A stretch of DNA of 64,000 bases from Sulfuricella denitrificans skB26 (GCF_000297055.2 NC_022357.1:1364001-1428000), one strand, 5' to 3'; shown: positions 53,775 through 63,572, counted from the first letter of the stretch. Notes: generated by a model not told the origin, from the letters alone. Program-made: numbers and translations.

Positions 53775-54863
53775 ATGACTCTTGGCCCGGTAATGCTCGA
53801 TGTTCTCGGCACCGAATTGACCGACGAGGACAGGAAAAGACTGAAACACCCACTGGTCGGCGGTGTGATCCTGTTTGGCAGGAATTACACCTCGCAGGCG
53901 CAGCTTGCCAGGCTGACTGCCGAGATTCACGCCTTGCGCAACCCCCATCTGTTGATTGCCGTGGACCACGAAGGCGGTCGGGTGCAGCGATTTCGTGATG
54001 GCTTCACCAGGCTGCCGCCGATGCGCGAGCTGGGACATCTCTGGGACGAGCATCCTAACCGTGCCAAGACCCTAGCGCAGCAGACCGGCTGGGTACTGGC
54101 GGCGGAACTGCGCGCCAGCGGCGTGGATTTCAGTTTTACCCCGGTACTGGACATCGATTTTGAACACAGCGGTGTGATCGGCGATCGCGCTTTCCACCGT
54201 GACCCGCAGGCCATTGCTGTTCTTGCGCACAGCTTGATGCTGGGCCTGAAACAAGGGGGTATGGCCGCGGTGGGCAAGCACTTCCCCGGTCATGGCTTCG
54301 TGCGTGCCGACTCGCATCTGGAAATCCCGGTGGACGAGCGCGACTATGCCGACATCGAAATGGATGACCTGATCCCGTTCAGGCAGATGATCGGTTTCGG
54401 ACTCGCCGGGATGATGCCGGCACATGTGATCTACTCGAAGGTGGACAAGTTGCCGGCAGGTTTCTCCAGCATCTGGCTGAAGGATATCCTGCGCAAGGAG
54501 CTCGGCTTTGACGGCGTGATTTTCAGCGACGATCTTTCCATGGAAGGCGCCAGCACAGCAGGTGGTGTGGTGCAACGTGCCGTGGCATCGCTGCAGGCGG
54601 GCTGCGATATGGTTCTGGTGTGCAACAAGCCGGAAAGCGCCGACGAACTGCTGGCCGGTCTGAAATGGGAAATGCCGGCACTGGGCATGGCGCGCCTGAT
54701 TCGCATGCACGGCCGGACGCACCCGGAAAGTTGGGACAGATTGCATGAAGACAAGCATTACGTTGCAGCGGTGCATGCCGTTGGCAGTATCGGCGGGAGG
54801 AGCGGCGATCTGCCGCTGCAGTTGGCCGAAACCAACAGCTGTGCGCTGAGCGGAAATAAATAA
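53775..54863 (+). CDS. nagZ: Beta-N-acetylhexosaminidase NagZ
   Basis: Family 3 glycosidase recycling peptidoglycan fragments. [31 protein letters not shown] (catalytic acid/base loop His-Asp) and [13 protein letters not shown] (nucleophile Asp). 362 aa from ATG 53775. The frame is open back to 53622, but that overlaps acpS and is not family-like. Last gene of the recO operon. Confidence 0.96.
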   Translation: MTLGPVMLDVLGTELTDEDRKRLKHPLVGGVILFGRNYTSQAQLARLTAEIHALRNPHLLIAVDHEGGRVQRFRDGFTRLPPMRELGHLWDEHPNRAKTLAQQTGWVLAAELRASGVDFSFTPVLDIDFEHSGVIGDRAFHRDPQAIAVLAHSLMLGLKQGGMAAVGKHFPGHGFVRADSHLEIPVDERDYADIEMDDLIPFRQMIGFGLAGMMPAHVIYSKVDKLPAGFSSIWLKDILRKELGFDGVIFSDDLSMEGASTAGGVVQRAVASLQAGCDMVLVCNKPESADELLAGLKWEMPALGMARLIRMHGRTHPESWDRLHEDKHYVAAVHAVGSIGGRSGDLPLQLAETNSCALSGNK

Positions 54864-54872
54864 CAAGATATT

Positions 54873-54994
54873 TCACCACAGAGGCACAGAGGCACGAAGA
54901 AAACCAGGGGGAGATTCCTGATGATAGCGGCTTTGCGCGCAATTCGGGTTAGGATACAAGAATCCTCTGTGTCTCTAAAGGTCTCTGTGGTTAC
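54873..54994. repeat. CCACAGAGGCACAGAGG-type palindromic intergenic repeat
   Basis: Left part CACCACAGAGGCACAGAGGC (54874-54893); right part with CCTCTGTGTCTCT (54964-54976) and CTCTGTGG (54983-54990), complementary to it. The right end stops 2 bp before the Lon-like ATG, so it includes that gene's translation start region. Similar CACAGAG palindromes occur between genes in many bacterial genomes. Confidence 0.75.
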
Positions 54995-54996
54995 AA

Positions 54997-57417
54997 ATGC
55001 CAATTTCAAACCTGACACCCGCTGATCTTCGCCTGACCATAGTCCCCGAATCGCTGGGGTTTTCAGATACGTCCGAACTACTCAACCTGCCCTTGCCCTG
55101 GATCGGCCAGGAGCGAGCCGAAACGGCCACCCGCTTCGGCTTGGGAATGGATCAGCCAGATTACAATCTGTTCGTGCTGGGCGAGGTCGGTAGTGGCCGC
55201 ACTTCCCTGCTAACGCAGGCGATGCAGGCGGTTGCCGTCGAGCGCTTGGTGCCGCCGGATCTGTGCTACCTGCACAACTTCGATACCCCGGAACGACCTC
55301 TGGCGCTGCGCCTGCCAGCGGGGCAGGGGCGTCAGTTGCGCCAGCTTCTGCTGAAGATGGCGAAATCCCTGGTGACGGAAATCCCGCAGCAGTTGGCGGG
55401 GCAGGATTTCAAGACCGAAAGTGCGCACATCGAAAAAGCCTACAAGGATGAGGAAGCCAAGGCTTATGCCGAACTCTCCTCTTTTGCGGAAGCGCGCAAT
55501 TTCAGCATCCACCGCGAGGCCGGACGGATGGTGTTTACCCTGCTGGGAGAGGCGGGGCAGTCGCTGGCCGAGGATGAGGTGCTTTCCCTGCCGAAGGAGC
55601 GCCGGGCTGCGGTTGAGCAGGCCGAGCAGGAACTGCGTGTCGAAATCACCCTTTATTTCGAGAAAACCCGACCGCTGGAGCGGGTAATGAACGAGGCGCT
55701 GGCAGCCTTGCTTCGCCAAGTGGTGAAGCCGCTGCTGGATCATGGCTTGCAGGAAATTCGAGCCGGTTTGAAAAAACAGATCAAGGATGCCGCCAAGCTG
55801 AATGCCTGGCTGGATGACATGGCCCATGACGTGCTCGACAATCTGGCGCTGTTCCAGATTGCCGATGACGATGAGGAAAGTCGTCAGGATTTCCTGGAGA
55901 GAGCGCTGTCACGCTATCGGGTTAACCTGGTGGTGGACAATGGTGGTCTATCCGGCGCACCGGTGATCATCGAGGACAATCCGCTGTTCCGATCTTTGTT
56001 CGGCAGTATCGAGTATCAGTCTGAGAGCGACGTGCTGGTGACGGATTTTACGCGCATTCGAGCTGGCAGCCTGCTCAAGGCGCACGGCGGATTTCTCATG
56101 CTGCACCTGCGCGATTTGCTGGCCGATGCCCTGGTGTGGGAAAAACTGCGGCGTTTCCTGCGTAGTGGCAGGCTGCAGATAGAGGAGCCGGGTACAGCTT
56201 TTACGCCGATCGCGGCGGTTTCTCTCGAGCCTGAGGCGGTGGATATTGAGGTGAAAATCATTTTGATAGGCTCACGTGATCAGTATTACGATTTGCAGGA
56301 AGCAGACCCTGAATTCGCACGACGCTTCCGGGTGAAAGTGGATTTTGCCGAAAGTTTTTCATCCAGCGATGAAACCCGGCACGCCTCGTCAATTTTTGTC
56401 GCCCACGCCTGCCGTCAGCTTGGGTTGCCCCATTTTTCTTCCGCAGCGGTGGCGCGTTTGCTGGAAGATGGTCATCGTGATGCGGATGATCAGGCGCGCC
56501 AGAGCGCGATCTTTGCTCGTGCCGAGGCGCTGGTGATGGAAAGTGCTGCCATCTGCCGTGCCCGCAAGAATGAATTGGTCGAGGCTGAGGACGTCGATGC
56601 AGCGCTACAGGCACGCACCTGGCGGCACAATTATCCAGACCAGCGTCTGCGTGAATCCATCGCCGAGGGGGATCTGCTGATTGACCTGCGAGGCGAGAGA
56701 GTGGGTCAGATTAATGGCCTGACGCAGGTTGATCTGGGCGATTACCGTTTTGGTTTCCCGATACGGATTACTTCACGTACGTTCGCTGGCGATGCTGGCC
56801 TGCTGAATATCGAGCGCGAAGTTGAATTGTCAGGCCCGATTCACGACAAGGGTGTTTTCATTCTGCAAAACTATCTGGCTGCACTATTCGCGCATATCGC
56901 TCCGCTTTCCCTTAGTGCCTCCATCGTCTTCGAGCAGGAATATCATGGCGTGGAAGGGGACTCAGCCTCTTGCGCCGAGCTTTACGCTTTGCTTTCGTCC
57001 TTGTCTGGACTGCCGCTGCGGCAGGGTATCGCCGTCACCGGTGCGGTTAACCAGCACGGCGACGTGCTGCCGGTGGGGGGAATCAACGAAAAAATCGAGG
57101 GCTATTTCCGCATTTGCGAAACTGCAGGACTGGATGGCAGCCAGGGTGTGCTGATTCCCTGGCGAAATCGGCGCCACCTGATGCTGGAGAGCAAGGTAGT
57201 TGATGCTGTTGCCAAGGGCCTTTTTCATATCTATACCGTAGAGCATGCGAAAGAGGGCATCGAATTGTTGACCGGCATCCCCGCAGGTACGGCGAATGAG
57301 GCGGGCAGCTATCCCCAAGGCAGCGTGCTGGGCCACGCCCAGAAAAACCTGCAGATTTTTCGCCGTGCCTGTCATGCGCCGGAACACCCAAAGGCAGGGC
57401 GCAAGCTATTGCGCTGA
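54997..57417 (+). CDS. Lon-type (S16) AAA protease with non-canonical Walker A
   Basis: 806 aa. N-terminal half is an AAA-like domain split by a long helical insert (about 120-300); its P-loop reads GEVGSGRTS (62-70) with Arg68 where lysine should be. The C-terminal half has sensor-like REFARRF-type sequence (DPEFARRFRVKVD) and a Lon protease domain: Ser656 (EGDSASC) and Lys699 (INEKIEGYF) form the Ser-Lys dyad. This is the YcbZ/LonB-like family. ATP use may be weak or absent. It follows nagZ but the spacer holds a palindromic repeat. Confidence 0.9.
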   Translation: MPISNLTPADLRLTIVPESLGFSDTSELLNLPLPWIGQERAETATRFGLGMDQPDYNLFVLGEVGSGRTSLLTQAMQAVAVERLVPPDLCYLHNFDTPERPLALRLPAGQGRQLRQLLLKMAKSLVTEIPQQLAGQDFKTESAHIEKAYKDEEAKAYAELSSFAEARNFSIHREAGRMVFTLLGEAGQSLAEDEVLSLPKERRAAVEQAEQELRVEITLYFEKTRPLERVMNEALAALLRQVVKPLLDHGLQEIRAGLKKQIKDAAKLNAWLDDMAHDVLDNLALFQIADDDEESRQDFLERALSRYRVNLVVDNGGLSGAPVIIEDNPLFRSLFGSIEYQSESDVLVTDFTRIRAGSLLKAHGGFLMLHLRDLLADALVWEKLRRFLRSGRLQIEEPGTAFTPIAAVSLEPEAVDIEVKIILIGSRDQYYDLQEADPEFARRFRVKVDFAESFSSSDETRHASSIFVAHACRQLGLPHFSSAAVARLLEDGHRDADDQARQSAIFARAEALVMESAAICRARKNELVEAEDVDAALQARTWRHNYPDQRLRESIAEGDLLIDLRGERVGQINGLTQVDLGDYRFGFPIRITSRTFAGDAGLLNIEREVELSGPIHDKGVFILQNYLAALFAHIAPLSLSASIVFEQEYHGVEGDSASCAELYALLSSLSGLPLRQGIAVTGAVNQHGDVLPVGGINEKIEGYFRICETAGLDGSQGVLIPWRNRRHLMLESKVVDAVAKGLFHIYTVEHAKEGIELLTGIPAGTANEAGSYPQGSVLGHAQKNLQIFRRACHAPEHPKAGRKLLR

Positions 57418-57523
57418 TGATTGGACTGTGTCTTAATCATGTTTGAGATGGGCTGGATATAAAGAAGCTCTCATGCGTGAGAGGTATTGATAATAAAAAA
57501 CGTCGAGTTCTGATGGGTGTTGA

Positions 57524-59782
57524 ATGAATAAACGACTGGAAATTTCTTTGGATCAGCTGGTCATAAAACTTCGAGATGAGCTTTATGACCGCGATCAGCA
57601 GATTGCACTGTTCAAGGAAGTGGTTGCTGCCGTTCGCGAACGACTCGATCTCGAAACCATTTTTCGGATGGTGGCAGCCTTCGCTCAAGGGTTGATCAAG
57701 GCAGAAACTGTTCTTATCCCCGTCCTGGACGAAAACTGCTCCACTTACACCTACCGCGCCGGCTACGGTCTTCATGCAGAAGAAATCGTCGGGGAGAGCC
57801 TGGACTTGAACATGGGCATCTGCGGATGGGTTTGGAAGCATCAGCGCCCCTGGTGGCGGGGTGTGCTCAATGAGCTCAGTGCAGAAGAATGTAATAAGTG
57901 GGAAAAAGAGGTCGGCAGCGTTATCCTTGTTCCCTTGGTTGGTCGGAACCATTTCCTCGGCGGCATCGCCGGCATCAACAAGATCGGTGGTGGCGATTTC
58001 GATCAGCGTGATCTCGACCTGCTGACCTTGCTTGCCAGCCAGATCGCTACGGCCATCGATAATAATAATTTGATCGTGCAACTGGAGAATGCCAATCAGG
58101 CACTTTTCAGCGAAAAGGAAAAGGTCCTGGTGACGCTTTCGTCCATTGGCGATGCGGTTATTACCACGGATATCCAGGGGCGTATCGAATATCTCAACCT
58201 GGTCGCTGAAAAGCTTTTTGCCACTCAGCTGGATGAAGCAAGTGCTAAACAACTTGCGGAACTGGGAACCCTGCTCTTTGAGGATAGCCGACTACCGGCC
58301 AACGACCTTGTGGCGCACTGTTTGCGCGAGGGGCGGCTTTCTCCTGCATTCCGCACGCTTATTCTGGTAGGGCTTGATGGACGTGAACTATTTATTGAGC
58401 CTACTGCCGCGCCGATTCGAGGCCATGATGGGCAAGCCTCCGGTGTTGTGCTTATTTTCCGCGATGTCAGCCAGGCACGCGAACTTGCCCAGCAACTCTC
58501 CTATCAGACTACGCATGATGCCTTGACGGGCCTCCTCAATCGCCACGAGTTCGAATACCAGGTGAAACAGGCAATTCGTGATGCTCAGGTCAGCGGCAGG
58601 GAACACAGCCTGCTTCATCTGGATGTCGATCAGTTCAAGGTCATCAATGATACTTGCGGCCATGTCGCTGGCGATGAGCTGCTCAAGTTGTATACCATTC
58701 AGCTATCCGGATTGTTACGCCAGGGAGATGTTCTGGCGCGGGTCGGAGGAGACGAATTCGGGCTTCTGCTGGAAAACTGCTCCGTCAAACAAGCCCTGCA
58801 TATTGCCGGCAAGATTCAGGATGTGACCCAGTGCTTCCGCTTCGTTTGGGGTGGCAGCACCTTCAGCATCGGCATCAGCATAGGACTGATCGGGATTGAT
58901 CGCGAAAGTGAATCCGTGATGTCCGTCCTGAGTCGCGTCGATGCCGCCTGCCATATGGCGAAAGAGGTCGGGCGCAACAACATCTACGTTCACGATGAAG
59001 AAGATCAGGCATTGCATGCGCGCCATGGAGAAATGCAATGGACTCCGCGCATTTCCAAGGCACTGGAAGAGCAGCGCATGGTGCTTTATTACCAGCCGAT
59101 TGCCCGCAGCGATGCCCTGGCAGACCTGAGTAGCCACTACGAGATTCTCATCCGTATGCTGGATGAATCGGGCAATCTGATTCCCCCCGGGAATTTTCTT
59201 CCCGCTGCGGAACGTTACAATTTGATTGCTACCATTGATCGCTGGGTGATCAGTACCTACTTTCGCTGGCTGGCAGAGCATCCTGCTCATTTGAAAGCGT
59301 TGGAGTTCGGATCGGTCAATCTCTCCGGGCGCTCCCTGGGTGACGCGGGTTGTCTGATTCACATTGAAAACCAGTTGAAGGAGTTCGCGATTCCAGCAGA
59401 AAAAATCTGTTTCGAGATCACGGAGACTGAGGCTATTGGCAATCTTGTCAAGGCTCAATATTTCATTGAGCGGTTAAAAAGTCATGGTTGCAGTTTTGCT
59501 CTCGACGACTTTGGCAGTGGGTTATCCTCTTATGCCTATCTCAAGAACCTTCCGGTGGATTTCCTGAAAATTGATGGGGTGTTTGTCAAGGATATAGCCT
59601 CCGACCCAACCAATCATGCAATGGTTGAATCGATCAACCATATCGGGCATGTCATGGGAAGAAAAACGATCGCAGAATTCGTCGAGAATCAGGCGATTGT
59701 AAAAATATTGGGGGAGCTTGGCGTTGACTATATGCAAGGTTATGGCATTGCCAAGCCGCGGCCTCTGGGTGAGCTAGGCTAA
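57524..59782 (+). CDS. GAF-PAS-GGDEF-EAL cyclic-di-GMP protein
   Basis: 752 aa, no membrane segment. GAF domain about 25-190, PAS about 205-325, GGDEF about 335-490 with intact active site GGDEF (408-412), EAL about 510-750. The EAL motif itself is Glu540-Ile-Leu (YEILIRM), while Asp661-Asp662-Phe-Gly (LDDFGSGLSS) and Lys in FLKIDG are present. It may synthesise and hydrolyse cyclic di-GMP; Ala-to-Ile is a mild change. The GAF domain could sense a small ligand. Confidence 0.92.
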   Translation: MNKRLEISLDQLVIKLRDELYDRDQQIALFKEVVAAVRERLDLETIFRMVAAFAQGLIKAETVLIPVLDENCSTYTYRAGYGLHAEEIVGESLDLNMGICGWVWKHQRPWWRGVLNELSAEECNKWEKEVGSVILVPLVGRNHFLGGIAGINKIGGGDFDQRDLDLLTLLASQIATAIDNNNLIVQLENANQALFSEKEKVLVTLSSIGDAVITTDIQGRIEYLNLVAEKLFATQLDEASAKQLAELGTLLFEDSRLPANDLVAHCLREGRLSPAFRTLILVGLDGRELFIEPTAAPIRGHDGQASGVVLIFRDVSQARELAQQLSYQTTHDALTGLLNRHEFEYQVKQAIRDAQVSGREHSLLHLDVDQFKVINDTCGHVAGDELLKLYTIQLSGLLRQGDVLARVGGDEFGLLLENCSVKQALHIAGKIQDVTQCFRFVWGGSTFSIGISIGLIGIDRESESVMSVLSRVDAACHMAKEVGRNNIYVHDEEDQALHARHGEMQWTPRISKALEEQRMVLYYQPIARSDALADLSSHYEILIRMLDESGNLIPPGNFLPAAERYNLIATIDRWVISTYFRWLAEHPAHLKALEFGSVNLSGRSLGDAGCLIHIENQLKEFAIPAEKICFEITETEAIGNLVKAQYFIERLKSHGCSFALDDFGSGLSSYAYLKNLPVDFLKIDGVFVKDIASDPTNHAMVESINHIGHVMGRKTIAEFVENQAIVKILGELGVDYMQGYGIAKPRPLGELG

Positions 59783-59847
59783 TGAAGTTCTATAAAGCCT
59801 ACCCGCGCACTCGGCTTTGTGAGAGAAGCGTTATTTCTTCTCCTTGA

Positions 59848-62784
59848 TCAGGGTGTGTCTAGCGGTTGTTTAGACGGCGATGCGCGGCCGTTTGCGTCAA
59901 TTTTCGCATCCAGCCAATTCTCGAATTCTTGCGCTGGCAGGGGGCGCGAGAAGAAGTAGCCTTGGGCTATGCCGCAGCCGAATGATTTCAGCAACTCCGC
60001 CTGGTGGCTGGTTTCAATGCCCTCAGCTTCCATCGTCAATTTGAACATCCGCCCCAGGGCAAGAATGGTCTTCACAATCTGGGCGTCCTCCGCGTTGCTG
60101 TCTGCATCAGTAACAAACGAATGGTTGATCTTCAGGATATCGATAGGCAGCTTCCGCAGGTAGGCCAAGCTGGAGTAGCCTGCGCAGAAATCGCTCACCG
60201 CTACCGTGACACCGATTCCGCGCAGGCGAGCGAGTACGCTGGCAGCTTGTATCGAATACGCCATTACCGCGCTCTCCGTAAGCTCGATTTCCAGGTCCGA
60301 CGGGGCAATCCCGTGGAGGGCGGTCAGTTCGGAGATGCGTGCCACCAAGTCTCCCGTTTCCAGCTGGTGCGGCGAAATATTAAAGGCAATTTTGAAAGTG
60401 TGGCCGGCTGCCTGCCAGACGGCCGACTGGTGGCAGACCTCGTCGAGTACCCAGTCCCCGAGCTCGCAGATTAGGCCGCACTCCTCTGCCAGCGGGATGA
60501 AGTCGGCTGGTAGCAGCAACCCGCGTAGCGGGTGCCACCAACGCAAAAGAGCCTCGACACCGAGAATATTGCCTGTGGCGAGGTCGACCTTGGGCTGGTA
60601 GTGCAGTTCCAGATCGCGCTGCACTAAGGCGAGGCGCAGTTCCATCTCCAGGGTCAATCGCTGGCTTATCCGGTCCTGCATGTCCTGCTGGAAAAACCGA
60701 TAGGTATTGCGTCCGGCTGACTTGGCGGCGTACATGGCGAGGTCGGCACACTTCATCAGTTCCAGGGGATTCGCTCCGTCCTCGGGGTAAAAGGCCATAC
60801 CCATGGAGGCGCTGATCTCGACGGCATGCCCGCTCAGTTTCATGGGGCGTGCGATCTCGGCAATTAGTTCCTGTGCCAGGCTGGCGCAATCCCCGGCATC
60901 CCGCAGATCCTCCATGAGTACCACGAACTCGTCCCCTCCCAGCCGAGCCACCGTGTCCACGGTGCGCATTCGGATCTTGATGCGGCGAGCTACTTCTTGC
61001 AGCAGGAGATCTCCGACGTCGTGGCCCAGCCCGTCGTTGATGGCCTTGAATCGGTCGAGGTCGATAAAAATCACTGAAAGTCGACCACCCTCGCGCTTCG
61101 CCCGCTCGAGGGCGTGCAGAAGGCGGTCTTTCATCAGGGCGCGGTTGGGTAGGCCGGTGAGGGTGTCGTGGAACGCCTGGTGCCGGATTTCTTCATCTTT
61201 GCGCCGAAGTTCCGTGATGTCGTGGAAAACGGCGACGTAGCGAAAAGGGGCTCCGGCACTGGCTTCGATGCGGTTTATGGAGAGCCACTCCAAGTAGACT
61301 TCCCCGTCCTTCCTCCGGTTCCATATCTCGCCACGCCAACAACCTTCTTTGGTCAGAGCTTCCCACATCGAGCGATAAAATTCCGGTCCGTGGCGGTCGG
61401 AACGTAGCAGGGTGGTTTTCTTCCCCAGCGCCTCGTCTTCCGTGTATCCGGTAATTTCTGTGAAGGCAGGATTGACTGACAAAATGATGCCGGTAACATC
61501 GGTGACCAGGATGCCTTCCGACGAGTTTTGATACACGCTAGCGGCGAGGCGTAGCTCCTCCTCGGCGGCTTTCTTCTCGGTGATGTTCTCGAGCATGAGC
61601 AGCAGATGCGGCTCTCCCCGACTGGTAAAACGGGACAGCCGGCAACGCATCCAAACGTCGTGGCCGAAAAAGCTGGTAAGGGATCGAATATCGAGTTCCG
61701 CCTTCGCGCCGGTGGCCAGCACGCTCTCCGCCGCCTCCTGTATTCCCGAAGTCTGCCAGGAGCCGAGTTGGCGAAAGTTCTGGTTCAGCAACTGCTCCTG
61801 AGTGATGCCGGCGATAGAGGCCAGTGATGGGTTGGCCATTACGCACTGACCGTTCTGCCGATAGGCTGCGATCCCCAAGGCGGACGTCATCAGGATGCTA
61901 TCGTTCAGCGCCAGGGTTTCATGCAGCTGTTCTTCCTTGGCAAGCAGTTCCTTGGTGCGTTCTCGTACCTGCTCTTCCAGACTCAGGTTGAGGGCGAGGA
62001 TTTTATCCTCGGCCTCCTTGCGCTTGGTGATATCTTGGTAGGTGCCCATCACACCTATCAGATTACCTTTCCCATCCTTCAAGGGGATCTTGCTGGCTTC
62101 CAGGTACATTGATTCACCATCCGGGGTTGCCTGGTGCTCCTCATAATTGACCTTGGGCAGCCCGGACTGCATTACTGCGCGATCATCTGAAAGGTAAAGC
62201 TGGGCCTGCTTGGCCCAGCACAAGTCATGATCAGTCTTGCCAACGATCTGGCTTGGGTCTTTCAGGCCAGCATCCAGTGCAAATAGACGATTGCAGCCGA
62301 GGTAGCGGCTCTCCTTGTTTTTCCAGAACACGCGTGAGGGAATGGTGTTAAGTACCAATTGGAGCATGGTTTGGGCGCGAGCACGAGATTCCTCGGCTTT
62401 CCGCTGAAGCATCAAGTTGCTAGCCCGCTGTTCGGCAATCGCAAGCCGAATGTTCAAGTGTCGCTGGTCGACCGGCTTTGCGAGATAATCATCGGCGCCA
62501 GCAGCCAGTATCTGTTTGAGATCACCGGGGTTCGTGCGCAAGGTGATCATCAGGATCAGGCTGTCTGCTCCTTTCGGGCTACCCCGAATCTTCCGGCACA
62601 CTTCCAGTCCGTCCATTTCCGGTAATTGCCAATCCAGGATCACTATGGGAAAGTGCCGGCATTGATAGCGTTCCAACCCGCTTTCTCCATCGGTGACCGC
62701 TGTGACTGTATGGCCACGGCTTTCAAGCACGGATTGCAGCACCGCACTCATTGCTGGTTCGGGTTCAACCAATAGAACATCCAT
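59848..62784 (-). CDS. Response regulator with three PAS, GGDEF and degenerate EAL domains
   Basis: 978 aa. Receiver domain 1-120 with phospho-acceptor Asp51 (ILDWQLPEMDG) and Lys of YLAKPVD; PAS about 145-260, 290-400 and 415-535, separated by a helix; GGDEF at 616-620 (LGGDEFVVL); EAL at 744-746 (VEALLRWW). The second EAL-domain metal loop reads Ser864-Asp-Phe-Cys-Ala-Gly instead of Asp-Asp-Phe-Gly-Thr-Gly, so phosphodiesterase activity is doubtful and the domain may only bind. Its kinase is not in the window. Convergent with the 57524 gene. Confidence 0.92.
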   Translation of the reverse strand: MDVLLVEPEPAMSAVLQSVLESRGHTVTAVTDGESGLERYQCRHFPIVILDWQLPEMDGLEVCRKIRGSPKGADSLILMITLRTNPGDLKQILAAGADDYLAKPVDQRHLNIRLAIAEQRASNLMLQRKAEESRARAQTMLQLVLNTIPSRVFWKNKESRYLGCNRLFALDAGLKDPSQIVGKTDHDLCWAKQAQLYLSDDRAVMQSGLPKVNYEEHQATPDGESMYLEASKIPLKDGKGNLIGVMGTYQDITKRKEAEDKILALNLSLEEQVRERTKELLAKEEQLHETLALNDSILMTSALGIAAYRQNGQCVMANPSLASIAGITQEQLLNQNFRQLGSWQTSGIQEAAESVLATGAKAELDIRSLTSFFGHDVWMRCRLSRFTSRGEPHLLLMLENITEKKAAEEELRLAASVYQNSSEGILVTDVTGIILSVNPAFTEITGYTEDEALGKKTTLLRSDRHGPEFYRSMWEALTKEGCWRGEIWNRRKDGEVYLEWLSINRIEASAGAPFRYVAVFHDITELRRKDEEIRHQAFHDTLTGLPNRALMKDRLLHALERAKREGGRLSVIFIDLDRFKAINDGLGHDVGDLLLQEVARRIKIRMRTVDTVARLGGDEFVVLMEDLRDAGDCASLAQELIAEIARPMKLSGHAVEISASMGMAFYPEDGANPLELMKCADLAMYAAKSAGRNTYRFFQQDMQDRISQRLTLEMELRLALVQRDLELHYQPKVDLATGNILGVEALLRWWHPLRGLLLPADFIPLAEECGLICELGDWVLDEVCHQSAVWQAAGHTFKIAFNISPHQLETGDLVARISELTALHGIAPSDLEIELTESAVMAYSIQAASVLARLRGIGVTVAVSDFCAGYSSLAYLRKLPIDILKINHSFVTDADSNAEDAQIVKTILALGRMFKLTMEAEGIETSHQAELLKSFGCGIAQGYFFSRPLPAQEFENWLDAKIDANGRASPSKQPLDTP

Positions 62785-63206
62785 GCCCAGAACCTCTCAC
62801 TCCCGTGTTGATGGCAATTAATTTCAATACCATCCGTTATGTTTTTGTCAAAAATACTCTTGCCTATAATATTAGCAGGGTAATGCTGGCAGTTCCCATA
62901 TTTGCCTGGGAAATGCGGGCAAGCAGCCGCTTCGTGGCTGCGGGGCGGAAGGTAAAATTGGTTATAAGCAGGATAAGGCAAGACCAGGGAGGCTGCTACC
63001 TGGACGGCACGGTATGCGTTCGCGTGAGGGCTGGAGGGAGCGAAGGTGAGTGATTTTGTGCGTGCGCCGAGAGGATGCCGACAGAATAACAATCAAATCA
63101 AGCGTAGTTCTTGTCCACCCGTGAGGGGGTTTTTTCTTTACTACGATGGCTTCGCATTGAGTAAATACAATTACGAACTTGATATATTTTGAGGATATCC
63201 AGACGT
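62785..63206. other. 422-bp intergenic region
   Basis: No coding sequence is seen. The left part should hold the promoter of the response-regulator gene: on the minus strand a TTGACA (complement of TGTCAA at 62846-62851) may be a -35, but no good -10 is visible. The rest shows nothing recognisable, apart from CACCCGTGAGGGGGTTTTTT near 63117-63136, a small hairpin with T-run on the plus strand. Confidence 0.5.
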
Positions 63207-63234
63207 AAAAAAAGCCTGCATCACTGCAAGCCTT
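63207..63234 (-). terminator. Terminator of the tRNA operon
   Basis: On the minus strand: GCTTGCA, loop GTGA, TGCAGGC (one G-T pair), then TTTTTTT, placed 9 bp after the CCA end of tRNA-His. Confidence 0.8.
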
Positions 63235-63242
63235 TGAATATT

Positions 63243-63319
63243 TGGGGTGGCTGATGGGGCTCGAACCCACGACAACCGGAATCACAATCCGGGACTCTAC
63301 CAACTGAGCTACAGCCACC
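63243..63319 (-). tRNA. tRNA-His (GUG anticodon)
   Basis: Acceptor GTGGCTG/CAGCCAC with discriminator C and an encoded G at -1 (63319), as required for histidine identity; D-arm AGCTCAGTTGGTAGAG; anticodon loop TTGTGAT in stem CCGGA/TCCGG; T-loop TTCGAGC; encoded CCA. Last of the three tRNAs. Confidence 0.97.
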
Positions 63320-63339
63320 ACTGATAAAACAGACCAAAC

Positions 63340-63416
63340 TGGCCTGCCCGACAGGAATCGAACCTGTAACCCCCAGCTTAGAAGGCTGGTGCTCTATCCG
63401 GTTGAGCTACGGGCAG
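63340..63416 (-). tRNA. tRNA-Arg (UCU anticodon)
   Basis: Acceptor CTGCCCG/CGGGCAG, discriminator G, encoded CCA; D-arm TAGCTCAACCGGATAGAGC; anticodon stem CCAGC/GCTGG around CTTCTAA; T-loop TTCGATT. 77 bases. Confidence 0.97.
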
Positions 63417-63432
63417 ATTGTCGGACAAATCC

Positions 63433-63509
63433 TGGTCGGGGTGGAGAGATTCGAACTCCCGACATCCTGGTCCCAAACCAGGCGCGCTACCAGGCTACGC
63501 TACACCCCG
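63433..63509 (-). tRNA. tRNA-Pro (UGG anticodon)
   Basis: Acceptor CGGGGTG/CACCCCG, discriminator A, encoded CCA; anticodon stem CCTGG/CCAGG around TTTGGGA; T-arm GGGAG-TTCGAAT-CTCTC with one mismatch. First tRNA after the promoter at 63520-63548. Confidence 0.96.
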
Positions 63510-63519
63510 AAGAGGCCGC

Positions 63520-63548
63520 ATTCTACTTTGATGCTGCTGAAAGGTCAA
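63520..63548 (-). promoter_or_regulatory. Sigma-70 promoter of the Pro-Arg-His tRNA operon
   Basis: Reading the minus strand: TTGACC (63548-63543), 17-bp spacer, TAGAAT (63525-63520), followed by a GC-rich discriminator GCGGCC typical of stringently controlled stable-RNA promoters. It lies 11 bp before tRNA-Pro. Confidence 0.82.
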
Positions 63549-63572
63549 TTGCCATTCGTTTTAAAGTTTATC

